A DNA stretch of 64,000 bases. Origin: Nymphaea colorata (lineage: Eukaryota > Streptophyta > Magnoliopsida > Nymphaeales > Nymphaeaceae). Both the position numbers and the translations under genes were made by a program. Of this stretch, positions 40,185-51,697 are shown piece after piece; within the stretch, counting starts at the first letter, position 1, and every line of letters starts with the position of its first letter. The notes beneath the pieces were generated by a model. The model was given only the letters and a program-made list of their open reading frames with translations, ran no database searches and was not told where the DNA came from. Where the stretch lies: NCBI RefSeq assembly GCF_008831285.2, contig NC_045138.2:24895934-24959933 (forward strand), written 5' to 3'.

Positions 40185-41111
40185 ATGGAGGAGAACTGCT
40201 CCACCGGAAAGTCCATAGGAGCTTGTAACGAAAGTGAACCTGGTAAAAGTACAGTTCGTCATGGTGATGCAGTGGACACCAGTATAACGCCTGAAGTGGG
40301 AATGCAGTTTGAAACACATGAAGCTGCAAGACTGTTTTACGATCAATATGCTAGACATAAAGGGTTCTCTACCAAAATAAAACGCTCGTGGAAGAGGGGA
40401 CGTAGTGATGAGTTGTCTGCAATATTGTATTCATGTTCTAAAGCCGGTAGTAAACATGAGAACAAGAACACTCAATTTGAAAGAGGGACTTCATTGACAG
40501 ATTGCAAAGCAGAAATGAGAGTTAAGAGAATGGACACCATGAAGTGGAAAGTGACCGAAGTTGTACTTGATCACAATCACGAGCTCGTCCCTTCAAGCGT
40601 AGATCTATATAGACCCAACCGGTGCATAAGCTCTGGAGTCAGGAGGAAGTTAAAAAAGAGGCTTGTTTGTCAACCTCTGTCCACCCAGAATCACATGAAC
40701 AACATCCCCAGTGAGATGAATAAACTTTTGGATATTCAACCTATTTCCTATTTACGAGAGGCAGAGGGCACGGTGTGCACACCTGCTGATATCAAGGAGT
40801 TACCTGGTTCGTACATCTACATCATTGACATGCCTGGACTTAAATCAGATGACATCAAGGTGCAGGTTGAGGATAACAATATTCTCAGTGTATGTGGGGA
40901 GAGGAAGAAGAACGAGAGGGAGGATCCAGAAGCCAAATTTATTAGAATCGAGCGGGTGGGGAAGTTCATGAGGAGATTCACACTTCCTGCCAATGCTAAT
41001 GTCGATTCCATCTCAGCCGTTTGTAGAGATGCTGTAGTCACTATAACAGTAGCCAAAATTCCTCCTCCTGAACCTAAAAGACCTAAGGTCATAGAGGTTA
41101 AGGTTGGCTGA
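40185..41111 (+). CDS. FAR1 DNA-binding domain fused to class II small heat shock protein
   Basis: A single 308-codon frame with no intron. Residues about 38-138 are a FAR1-type (WRKY-GCM1 fold, MULE-transposase-derived) DNA-binding domain: [31 protein letters not shown], then zinc ligands Cys84 (YSCSK), Cys107 (DCKAE), His130 and His132 (DHNHEL). A basic linker (RRKLKKR at 153-159) follows. Residues about 177-308 are a cytosolic class II small heat shock protein: a short N-terminal arm ([16 protein letters not shown]), [64 protein letters not shown] and the C-terminal IEV of the I-x-I/V motif. The transposase and SWIM regions of full FAR1/FRS proteins are absent. The ATG follows an acceptor at 40161-40164, the leader-intron pattern common in FRS genes. 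An open frame across both domains suggests selection, but expression is unknown. Confidence 0.9.
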   Translation: MEENCSTGKSIGACNESEPGKSTVRHGDAVDTSITPEVGMQFETHEAARLFYDQYARHKGFSTKIKRSWKRGRSDELSAILYSCSKAGSKHENKNTQFERGTSLTDCKAEMRVKRMDTMKWKVTEVVLDHNHELVPSSVDLYRPNRCISSGVRRKLKKRLVCQPLSTQNHMNNIPSEMNKLLDIQPISYLREAEGTVCTPADIKELPGSYIYIIDMPGLKSDDIKVQVEDNNILSVCGERKKNEREDPEAKFIRIERVGKFMRRFTLPANANVDSISAVCRDAVVTITVAKIPPPEPKRPKVIEVKVG

Positions 41112-43109
41112 AATTTTTCAGTTGTACTGTCTTGTTGTAGGGGTTCTATTTTTTGTGTCTCAACACTTCTTTTTTTCTTTTTCTTTTTTTTTCTTTCTCC
41201 TGGTCCTTAATGTTCTTCTCCTTCTTTGTAATGAAATTTTTAAGAAATGTAAGCTTTCTCCATTACATCTGAATCTTGATTATTATTCTTGAGTTTGATT
41301 CTCAAATATTAGTTTGCACCCTCGTAATGACTGCGATTGAGTTACTCTCTTACGTTACTCCTTTTTAAAAGTCTCCGATAGCCTCTCTCACTTAGCACAG
41401 ACACAAAGGATACGTCGTGGCTTCCAAGTTTATCAGGATGTAACAATAACTACTACTGACACACACCTTAGGTTACCTCATTAAAGAAACTGGAGTGTGA
41501 AGATAAAATTCACAAGCCATGATGAAAATATCGACAAAAATTGTTGAGGTATCAGCCATTTATAGTGATGTGTCAAAATCTCATACGATCCAAAGCAGTT
41601 CTGACATGGATCCTGCCTTTTATAATGAAAGTGTTTTTATTTGGCTTTCTGAATATTGTTCTTTGAGCGCTACACTTATGATTTTGGTACTCCATCTAGC
41701 ACTGTTAATGAACGAATCTTCATTCCTTTTTTTTTAACGTGGTGTTTAATCATCTAACATGAACAGAACAATATGAGGAACAGAGGTTTGCGTGGTACCC
41801 AACAGTACTGAGGTATCACATTTAGTCGTCGTCCACTTTATGCTCCTTTTTTTGGAATACTATTCACATACAAAGTCCTTCCAGTCTTTCTGGTTCTTGT
41901 CTTGAGTCCTCTGGCTTTTGCACTTAGTTCATCTGAACATTGTCAGTGGCATTCTAACTAAGCTATCCTTTATCACACTCCCTAGACTCTGACTCAACCT
42001 CCAAAAAGGTCTCCCAACTGCTCATCTTTGTTAGTGTTATTGATGTTGAGCTCTACTTTGTTTCATTTTTTTTTTCTTGTTCAGATGGATGTAGACATGA
42101 AATTTTCTTTCAGCTTCAGTTGATTCAGTTTTAGTTCTGTTGCAACACGAAAAATGTGGAAATCGTTTAAGTATCTGCACAAAGGTTATGCAAATTGTGG
42201 CTTTCCTAAATTCCAATGGAAATAACTTTCGCTGTTTTTATCTTTGCAGCCTAGAATAGCTTTTTTCTATTTACCTGCACGGTACAATTGCGTATGCACT
42301 AAAATGACGAACTTACAGATGGAGACGAGGTAACCTTTAAGCAAATTAAATGAAAACATGTCTGAAACGTGCAAGATTAGAAGCAAATTCATTCTCACTC
42401 CAGCAACTGCGAAATACTGTGTTGAATGTTGATAACTTGATATTAATTATTAAATTTTTAAAAACTGTGGTACCTTTTTTAAGATATTTCATACTCTGTG
42501 GAGGCAGTTGAAAACGCGGGAGAGCACGTTGAGATTGCCCTTCTTGCTCTGCTTCATAAAAGAAACAGCATGTTGAACAATGTTTACAGTGTCACACCAT
42601 GCCCATCATCATAGTGTGACCCTGTCCATCATCATAATGTTTACAGTCACTCCACGTCCATCAACATTAAGCATTCTTCGAAGAGTAAAAAGCAGCCCAA
42701 AAATGGAAATCTCAAAATTTCAATGGTACTTTCTGATGCAAACAGTTTTCTCTTTTCACTAGACTGGCTGGTGTTGAACAGATCCTTGCTAGTGTACGCG
42801 TCATATTTCTTCTCTTTTAAAAGACCAGCTGATTCTCAGCACTGTTACAAGTACATGCCAAGAGGCTGACGAAAACATGCAAACTATTGCGAGTTCTTTT
42901 AATACAATTTGCTCCTGCAAGGTTGGCGGCTTCGGTGAACAAATCTCTAAAGTTGCCATAAACAAATCAGTTGTATTTTTTAAATAGCAACTCAAACACC
43001 TTCCATGACAACAACCACTCGATAATGCAGAGCCAGTCAGGGGGCAGTTGATGTATTTCTATTGATTATTTCATCAGAACCTTGCTTTTGCTGCAATCAA
43101 GCTAAGATG
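41112..43109. other. 3' region and intergenic DNA
   Basis: The first 150-200 bases are T-rich, with AATGAAAT near 41230 as a possible polyadenylation signal. No gene is seen. A short imperfect repeat of CATCATCATAGTGTGACC / CATCATCATAATGTTTACAG is at about 42600-42650. Confidence 0.45.
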
Positions 43110-43768
43110 TGTGAATGCCCGTTGAATTGAGAGCCACCCCCTTATGCCAGTTGAGATGTTTGGGTATAAAATCTGCTTTGATGTGGATGTTCGTCCAGTT
43201 ATTGACTCAACGCACCCTTAATTGTATCAACTGCAACCTCCGGTGGCTAATTTTCACGCCTATAAAGAAAATCAGATCCTTTGCTCTTTCATCAAGTTTT
43301 GAGACCACAACTTTTGGCCAGACAGCTGATTGGGCTGTTCTCCGAACAAGTAATCTGATGCAACGAGGAAGAAAACCATTGAGCATCTCTTCTGGCAATG
43401 TCCTATCATGCAGCACCTCTAGCAGTTCCTCGGGCATTCTCCTGCGATCGCTCCTCGGCCGCATTCATCACTCAAGAAGTCCTCTTCGGGCTGGCATGCT
43501 GCCAATTTTCCAAGGTTGGCCGCTTACGGTGACAAATTTGGCTTTCTACCACCTGGTGGGAGGTTGGTTTTGTGCGCTTGTAACGACTTTTTTTTAATCG
43601 AGGCATTAGGGTGGACCCTCTGAGGCTTGCCAAGTGGATTTTATGTGATATTGCCTCTCTCATCAATGGTCGTCAACTTGATGTGGACAGGGGTTTTGGG
43701 TTTATCACGTCTGCTTTGTAGTCATTTTGTAAGTTATTTCCTTCGCCTTCCTAACAGAAAAAAAAGTT
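43110..43768 (+). mobile_element. 3' end of a LINE (non-LTR retrotransposon), degenerate
   Basis: A frame-broken stretch encodes features of the zinc-binding segment after plant LINE reverse transcriptase, notably IEHLFWQCPIMQHL at about 43378-43419, with KIRSFALSS upstream. A tail resembling RVDPLRLAKWILCDIASLING follows to about 43720. It ends CCTTCGCCTTCCTAACAG plus eight or nine A's, the usual plant LINE 3' terminus. The reverse transcriptase proper is missing, consistent with 5' truncation. Confidence 0.6.
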
Positions 43769-44725
43769 AACACCTTTCTATATCCTCACATGGACACACA
43801 CAGAGAGAACTTTGTTTAAACCCGATTAACTTCACGTTCGGTTTCGAAGAAATCTGGAATTAGGAATTTTTCCCGTTATCTCAAGATTGCCACGTTTTTT
43901 TGGAGAAAAATTGGTGCATATAAAATAAATGCAAATGCCAGAATAACAATACAAGCTAAGAAAAGGGACTTAGTTTGGAGATGTCCGAGAAAATGATACA
44001 ATTTAAAAATTAAACATTCCCTGAAATTTTGACAATTCCCTCAATATCATACCAGCGATGATGGCCAAATCGTATTCTTTAGAGGAAATATGTGAATATT
44101 CTCTGCAACATGTCGTGATAGTATTTGGAGTCAACCTTCTCAACATTGCACCAGCCTAGATAATATATTGACGAAACGATATATTTTCATAAACAGGTCA
44201 GAGCAGCAGCAAGTGCACAAATTTCGAGAACACGAATTTGTGTTCATTTTAGTTCAAAAGCCTAGAAGACTAGAACTAAGTACTAGAAAGAATACATCCA
44301 AGTACACAGACGCAACAAACAGCCAAACCCAGATGCATACACATACAGAGGCGAAGGCACAAGGATCCTTCACAAGATAAATAATAAAAAGCAAACGAGT
44401 AAACTGCCCGAAGAACGGAAAGCATGCAAATCATTAGCACAGCGATGTGCTTATAAGAAGTGGATGCACGTATCTCAACTAAAGACTACACTGCCCCAGT
44501 CACCTGATTCTATCACAGCTAGGGAGAACGTAAAAGAAGTGAGTTAACTGACTAAATAAAAAACTCACGCAGGAGGAATAAAAAGATCCAAGTCATAAAA
44601 TATGACAAATATATTAAAAATTTGAATCAAATATCGGATATCTCAGAAGAGACAATGAATCAGATATCACAATGAATTATGAAGCCAAACTATTTGACAA
44701 CAAATAATGGATTACATGGAAAGAA
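43769..44725. other. Intergenic; 3' flank of the PPR gene
   Basis: AT-rich DNA without a supported gene. The final few hundred bases are probably the 3' untranslated region of the minus-strand PPR gene. Confidence 0.45.
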
Positions 44726-46648
44726 TCAAGCAAAAAGTTCTTTCCAACACCTATCAATGGCAATTTGCACTCTTTTATGCTTGCAAATGCCCTGTATTAT
44801 CTCCCATGTATGAGCATTTGGAACAAGCACTTTTTGCAACATTATTTCTAGTACTTTACTAGCAGCGATCAACCTTCCTCTATAATATAATTTACAGATT
44901 AGTTCATCCATAAACTTGGAAGCAACATTTAGTGCTTCAACATTCCAGAGACTCCGCAGGAAGGTATTACATGTAACCATGTCTGGGTCGACACCTCTGT
45001 CGATCATTGCATTTAGCAAGTTGATAGCATGGGGTAGTTTGTTTTGTTTGCACAAAGCATTAAACAAGATATTATAAGTAACGACATCCGGTCCACAACC
45101 TTCACATAGCATTTGATTTAGTAGTTTGAGAGCCTCTTCAACCCGACCACCACTGCAAAGGCCATGCATAAGCGTACCATATGCAACAACATCCAGCTTA
45201 ACTCCATCATCAATCATGTATTTCCACACTGTAAGTGCCTCATCTATCTTTCCTTCCCCACAGAGACCATCAATCAGTATGCTGTAACTAACAGCATTAG
45301 GAGAACAACCATTTGCCATCATTTCCTTCCATAAAAGATTTGCTTCCTCGCTGTTCCCAGTCTTAAAACACCCTTGTATTAATGAGCTATATGTCGTAAC
45401 ATTAGGTGGACAACCATTTTCTGTCATCTCCATCAAAACCCCCTTAGCTTCAAACAGTTTACCTTCCCTACAGAGCCCATCAATTAGAGTGCTGTACAGA
45501 ACGACATTTGGATTGCATCCTTGATCCATCATCACCCTCCACAATTTCAATGCTTCTTCTGCATTGCCCTCCTTAAACAATCCACTAACAAGGACTGAGT
45601 ACGTAAATACATTTGGTTGGCATCCCTTCTCCAGCATGAGCGACAAAATATGTAGTGCATCCATAGACCTCCTAATCTTCACAAGACCATTCACTATTGT
45701 GCTATAAGTCACGATATTAGGCACATAGTTGCTTGAAACCATCTTTTGCAACAGGTGAACCGCTTTCTCTATCTTCCCCTGAATGCATAGACCATGGACA
45801 AGTGTATTATAAGTGACCTCATTTGGAACACACCCTTTAAGCAGCATATTTTCAATAAGATTGGATGCCCTGTTCAAATCACCATTTTTGCAAAGACCAT
45901 TGATAAGCACATTATAGTTGACTGATGTAGGAAAGCAACCCTCCACCTGCATTTCATCCAACAATGCAATCGCCTCCTCTATCCTATCCTCTTTGCACAA
46001 TCCATCCATCAATGTACTGTATGTAAATGCATCAGGCTTGCATTTCCTGACAGGCATCTCCCTAAATAACTCGATAGCCAAGTCAGTTGAACCCTTTTTA
46101 CACAAAGCTTTAATAACCAGATTAAAAGTAAGCACATTTGGTGAAAAACCGTTTCTCAAGCACCGGCAATAAAACTGGTATGCCTGCTCGAACAGACCTG
46201 ATTTTACAATGACATTCAGAACTGAGTTGAATGATCGTATGGTTGGTCTGCACTTGTATTTATGATACATTGAATTGAATAAATAGATGGCTTCATTGGG
46301 AAGGTGAGCATGCCCATACGCTCTGAAAACAAGTATGAAGATCTTCTCTGAGAAAACACGATTCTCCTTCTTCATGCGATCAAAAACCTGCCCTAATGAA
46401 ATGAAATCTCCTGAACTCGCATACTTCTCAACAATCAGATAGTAGGAAGAATCCCCTCTTGTGTAAGAGCCCCATCTAGGGGAAGCCTTAAAAATATCAT
46501 ATGCAATTTGACTTTCATGTTCCTCATTCCTTTCAAAGTTTTCTGACAGATGTGATGAGAACCAAGACAGGGAATGCCGGGAAAGGGAGGAACACCAGCG
46601 CTTCAACGCATGAGACAAGCTATTGTTCCTTGTTATCAATATCCACAT
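44726..46648 (-). CDS. EMB1025: Pentatricopeptide repeat protein, EMB1025 orthologue
   Basis: One intronless 640-codon frame, as usual for P-class PPR genes. The N-terminus is rich in Arg/Ser/Leu and poor in acidic residues (MWILITRNNSLSHALKRWCS), consistent with a mitochondrial targeting signal. From about residue 135 to 600 there are roughly 13 tandem 35-residue repeats of the form P-N-V-x-T-Y-N-x-L-I-x-G-L-C-K (e.g. PDAFTYSTLMDGLCKEDR). The C-terminal segment (VTCNTFLRSL, then KVLEIMLQK and AIDRCWKELF) is the diagnostic tail of Arabidopsis At4g20090 (EMB1025), a protein needed for embryogenesis. PPR proteins bind organellar RNA sequence-specifically. No DYW or E domain is present, so an editing deaminase role is unlikely. 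No break is seen. Confidence 0.92.
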   Translation of the reverse strand: MWILITRNNSLSHALKRWCSSLSRHSLSWFSSHLSENFERNEEHESQIAYDIFKASPRWGSYTRGDSSYYLIVEKYASSGDFISLGQVFDRMKKENRVFSEKIFILVFRAYGHAHLPNEAIYLFNSMYHKYKCRPTIRSFNSVLNVIVKSGLFEQAYQFYCRCLRNGFSPNVLTFNLVIKALCKKGSTDLAIELFREMPVRKCKPDAFTYSTLMDGLCKEDRIEEAIALLDEMQVEGCFPTSVNYNVLINGLCKNGDLNRASNLIENMLLKGCVPNEVTYNTLVHGLCIQGKIEKAVHLLQKMVSSNYVPNIVTYSTIVNGLVKIRRSMDALHILSLMLEKGCQPNVFTYSVLVSGLFKEGNAEEALKLWRVMMDQGCNPNVVLYSTLIDGLCREGKLFEAKGVLMEMTENGCPPNVTTYSSLIQGCFKTGNSEEANLLWKEMMANGCSPNAVSYSILIDGLCGEGKIDEALTVWKYMIDDGVKLDVVAYGTLMHGLCSGGRVEEALKLLNQMLCEGCGPDVVTYNILFNALCKQNKLPHAINLLNAMIDRGVDPDMVTCNTFLRSLWNVEALNVASKFMDELICKLYYRGRLIAASKVLEIMLQKVLVPNAHTWEIIQGICKHKRVQIAIDRCWKELFA

Positions 46649-47853
46649 AGGAATTCTTCTTCCAACGTGAGGTTGTGCTTCTCGGCTCTTTAGGAGGATG
46701 AAGTCGCTTAGGACAGTTCTTCTAAATCAGGTTTTCTATTCTGTCACGAAAAAAACTGTGCAGTGAAGAAAGGATAATACTGGAAAGCTTCCTTGCTGCA
46801 TGATTACCGACAATGAATAAAAAGGCTTGCAGAGACTCCATCTCCCCCTCCCCATTTTTGCTGATACTGCTGAGTCCTTGAGGCTGCACTAGAGGAAGAT
46901 AGCAATGTTTTCTCCCTCTCTCGGTCGGACAGGATATTGATACTAGACATGACAGGACGGCTTCTTGATGTCCTACCTAACCAGAGTACTCCTAAATGAG
47001 AATTGTACATGAAGCCAGTGAAAAAATTCTTGGTTTATCCAGTCCGCACTATATGCATTTTTGCCACTGTAAAGAATAAAAGAATTAAAGAAACGCAAAT
47101 TATGTCCATCACACAATTCACAAAGGAAACAACCCTACGACAAATATGACTCCACATAGTAGGAAGAACTCAAAAAGCCGGATTCACCGTTCTTTTATTG
47201 TTTCCAACTACTTAAACAAGAAGCACGTAAGGAAAATAAAAGATTGCAAGGCACCACCAGAAAGAGAAAGGAAAGAACATAAATTCAAAAATCTGTGTAG
47301 GACACTAGCAGGTCCTGTAATGACACGAGCACGCCTAGACTTATGAAAATATCGCCTTCCGCTTCAAATTCAGAGCTCGTCAAGCAAACAGCTTGCCGAT
47401 GAAGGTGCTCAGTTATCGGTTTGGAGGGTTTGCTAAAAAGCCAATCGTTAAGTCACCCTGGTGAAACATGCCGTTCCTAGAAATGACGAAAGAAACTTGG
47501 GCTGTGGTACTTTTTCTCAAGAGAACATAAAGCAACTCTCGCGATTCCGACATGATAGTCCGATGGTTGACATCAAATGAAAAAACATGATCTTTGTCCA
47601 ACATGCATGAAAGAGATACAGAGTTGTAGAATAGGGGGTCTCCAAAAGTTCAAACAGTATGAACAAACGTGAAAAAAAGAAGAGAGAGAGAGAGAGAGAG
47701 AACCTTCCGGAAGACGAGTAGACGACGGCAAACAGCCCGGAGTAGCCCATCGAAATGGAGAGATTGGAGGGCAAAGAAGAAGAGGAAGAGGAGGTAGAAG
47801 CGGGGAGACCGGGGAGGGAATGTAAACGGATCGGGTAGCAGTAAGGTGGGCAC
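46649..47853. other. PPR upstream region
   Basis: Probable promoter and leader of the PPR gene. Minus-strand frames at 46804-47010 and 47650-47853 are low-complexity and not convincing. An (AG)n tract lies at 47680-47701. Confidence 0.45.
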
Positions 47854-48070
47854 TGGCCCAGGTACCGATGGGTAGGGTACCCGGTGCCCGGTTTGATTGA
47901 GGCTTGGAGTTGGGGTTCGACTCGATAATTTATTTAAAATATCAATTTAATTGAATATATATATATATATATATTATAATTCACTATATTTATATGTTAC
48001 ATTATATTTTTTATATATTATATTTTATTTATTTAGGGCCGGCCCAATCCCCACCTCTTATTGGGCTTAA
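47854..48070. mobile_element. GC-rich-ended, AT-cored repeat element (copy 2 of 3)
   Basis: GGGTACCCGGTGCCCGG on the left and AGGGCCGGCCCAATCCCC on the right flank an AT core with (AT)n at 47955-47976. It has the same layout as the elements at 16660 and 52546. The ends are worn. Confidence 0.4.
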
Positions 48071-50455
48071 CAGGTTTGAAACCCATTCTAGTTAGAAATC
48101 AAAATTGAGCATGCTACACGAACCAACTAAATTTGCACAAAATCCAATTAACTTTAAATTTGATACATTTTAAAATTAGTAATGCATTTTAGTAATGCAC
48201 TTTAAGATATCACCCCTTCTCTTCACATATAAGATAAATATGCACACACTCAAAACAGAGACTAATTGCCTACCAGTCACTCCAATTACACTCCTTCGGC
48301 CAAACTTTCTTCTCAAAACCTGCATCACATTTTCCAATATTCCTGAAATTTGATATCATGGGCATGGCTTCAGCATGAATTTAACTTGATACTTGCTGCA
48401 AACCCATCCGGGTCATCTGATTATGTACTGAAAAAGACCAAGCTGGTTCATTAATTTATCCAAATACCTCAGTGTGGCTTATCATGAAATCAAGTTATAG
48501 GTGGGAGAAACTCAGGATAGATTCAGAACTGATTTGCTTTAAAAATTTGAGTGTATATGTACATTCTTTAATAAAGGTAACTCTTTTAGAATGTAAGACT
48601 AGCCATTCTACGGACGAAATGAAAACATAATTACCACTCTCTAAGTACATAATTAATATATTTTCATTTCATACTTCGAATACTGAAACAAATCTCTCTA
48701 CCCATATTCAGTTGATCCTCTCCCTTCATTCCCTCCCTCATACTGCATTCCTTGAATTGCTTTAATGGCACTTTTTATTTCCAACAGGTCGTTCAAAAAA
48801 CTTTCTTTTGCCATGGCGTAAATATGAGCGTGTGCATCGTTGGGTGAAATCCAATAGCTTCTTCTCTTCATCTAGCATTCATACGAAATGCCTACGCATT
48901 TTTTTCCTGGTTTTGAAGAAACTAGAAAGTGCCGTTTTCTCCCGAATCCAGGTTCCATCTTTTTTACCAGTAGGAAGACAGGAGGAAGAAGCAAAGGATA
49001 CTTGCCCTGCACCAAGTGCATCTGGTAAACCTGAGATGGTAGAACTCCACTCTGAGAGTGGCTTGATTGGTGCTTTTCCTTTGTCTATACTCTATTGAAT
49101 GCAACAATCTTGGGAAACTCATGTCAAAGAGTCAACTTCCCTTGCCAAAAATTGCCAAACTTTTCGATGGGGTGCCAGTTCTATACTTCCTCCGAATCAT
49201 CCACCCGATGGATCAACTAATGCAAGACAAAGTGATGAAAACAGAAACGAACTTAGCGTTGCAGAAGTTTGTAGCGTATATCTTTATGGCAAGCTCAATT
49301 GCAAAAAATGGAGAGTCTTTCTTCCTCCGTAACTCATTGGGTAAGTAGCTTGTTAACAGCACCATTCATGCCAACGACCGCTATGATGAAAAACGTGAAA
49401 GCAAATGTTGGAACTGTCTTAAATGAATTTTTCTGTCCCTGCAGTATATTACTTGTACAATGTTCATTATGTGTCTTTGTCTTAATGGTATTAAATATTA
49501 ATTATAAAACTTTTCTAGGTCTTGTCGCTGCTAAAATGATCAACAGACAGAAAACAGAGGCGAAGATTGCTGACGTTGAACATTACAAGAAAAAAATGCA
49601 CATGGCCCCAGATTCCAGGAAGCAACATGCTCCTATCAATGCAGTTAAAACAATGGAAGAAGATCATACAATTGTAAATTAGATGTGTAGGGGTGAGATG
49701 CCAACGGATATAGATAGAATTATGGATTATGATGTTGTTGAGAATGAATGTCAGGACACGCATGACTGCATCAATGATTCTACACAGGATGACAATGGCG
49801 TAGAAGGACTTCAGCAATGAAAACGACTTCAGAAAGACGAAGAGTCCTGATCACTAAAATTCAAGATACACATAAGCCATAAATTCATCCTTCAAGCTCC
49901 TCTGTCTCCACTTTTCGATATCGGTATTCTTGTAACCCTCTGAACGTTATTTCTACGGCGCAACATATGCCGATCCACAATCCAGTGGGTCATAAATCAC
50001 GACTCTCATGTGGTTATGATGCAGCCAGAGCTTCACACTTTCCAGTCCTTGTTGGCCACTTTGCTCGTTACACTGCCTTCCCTCCATGTGCACCAAACCA
50101 ACATTTTCCATCTTCTGTTTACCATAATCCAACTGCTTTGTGCTTGGCTTTACCAGACTGCACTTGGATATCATAAAGCCCCTAGCGTTGCAAAATATGA
50201 TGATCAGTCTCAGCCTTAATGTGGACAGCCAAGTGGCAAGGATCTTCAAAAGAATGTTACGAGCATCGTGGGATAACTTTTATCTAAAAATTTCAGCAAA
50301 TCACTTACCAAACTGTTGCGAAGCACGATGTGTGCATCTGTGTTGCTGTTTCTCTCTGCATATCACAATCTACAAAAAAGAACCCGGTGGGTTGTAATTG
50401 GCAAAGCCTAACGGTTTGATTGTGCTATTAAACTATTAGTTGCATGTGAAAATAA

Positions 50456-50520
<65 letters not shown>

Positions 50521-51697
50521 ATTTTTCCTTCATTTACTGCAAAGCATTGTAAGCTTTTACTTAGTGATATTAGAATTGGTTCTGGACCGAATAAGGTAGC
50601 AGGACTGTTCAATGGATCGGTCAAACAAAACCATTGCAAAATCACTTTCGATTCCGTATAAATTCATCGTAATATATTTGTATCTTCCAACATCAGAAGG
50701 CGAACATTTGTTTGAAAAGTAAGAAAAAATTATTGAGGATAATAAAAAAAATAGTGTAACAAAACATGACATGTGAAGCCATAGAGATGGCAACGCAATT
50801 GAATTGATCTGTATCGAGTCCAATTCTAATTGGCCTATTCAAGTCAATTTTAAGAACAAGGTTTTCCTGCTCCTTGATTGGTTTTGCATTTATTACTCGA
50901 CAAGGAAGTCATTCCCTTCTCTGAATTAGAATCGAAAATTATGTTTACGCTGATTAAACAAAGTATCAATTAACAACTAAGACCGCAGGTTTGCAATTGC
51001 TAATAAGCTGGGCAGGTAGTCTAAAGTACTTCAAAAGGAAAAAGAAATGATCGTTTTCCTTGTCAAGTTGCTGCCCGATTACAATCTTGTCAAGAAAGTG
51101 AATAACGTTGACGACATTCCACAAGAAACAGGCAACATGTCCAACAAAGACAGAAGTTGCACCTGTTGTTTATAAAAGCATGCTCTTACAAAACATATCT
51201 ACAACTAATGCCGCAATAAAGTTTGAATCACTCTGATTTCTTTAAGCTGCATGATGGAGTCCCACTATCAGCTGTCTTATTCCAACAAAATAAAGGATGG
51301 CATCGATTGTCATGAGTCAAAAGCTCTCCTCCCCGCTTTTGGTTTTCATCTCTCAGTTGCTATTATGAAGTTTTCCTTGGAGATAAAGAAACTATACCAA
51401 CCGCAATTGTGCCTCAAGCTCCCATAGCTCTGGTAGATCCCCACATGCTGTCACAGCCTTCCATAAGATCATAGACATAGTTGCATGCATCTAAAAAATC
51501 TGTCACAGCGGAAACTTCTACTTCGCGCCACAGAAGAATTAACTGAAAACATTCTTCCATTTTGACTGACCGAAAAATAAACAAAACAGCCAAGACTTAG
51601 ATTTAAAACTAAAGAACAGTCACGTACATAACAAAGAAATTATGTGTGGTTTCAAAAGCAAAGATACCGTGTTAGCAAGCATCTTGTCCTACCATAT
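48071..51697. other. Intergenic with unassigned ORF remnants
   Basis: Between 48808 and 49820, plus strand, several short frames look protein-like (RQEEEAKDTCPAPSASG; INRQKTEAKIADVEHYKKK; a further 46 codons past one stop ending GVEGLQQ). Together they suggest a decayed gene or transposase that I cannot identify. The stretch 50800-51690 shows nothing coding and contains the 3' region of the acyltransferase gene. Confidence 0.35.
50459..50516. repeat. (CT)29 microsatellite
   Basis: A perfect CT dinucleotide run of 58 bases. Confidence 0.97.

Noticed and set aside
40817-41092. 91-codon antisense ORF over the sHSP half
   Set aside because: Antisense shadow of the conserved alpha-crystallin domain.
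43207-43464. Minus-strand ORF in the LINE remnant
   Set aside because: The plus strand holds the zinc-binding LINE motif IEHLFWQCPI; the antisense frame is incidental.
50436-50661. ORFs across the CT repeat
   Set aside because: Open only because a dinucleotide repeat has no stop codons; the product is a Ser-Leu or Arg-Glu run.
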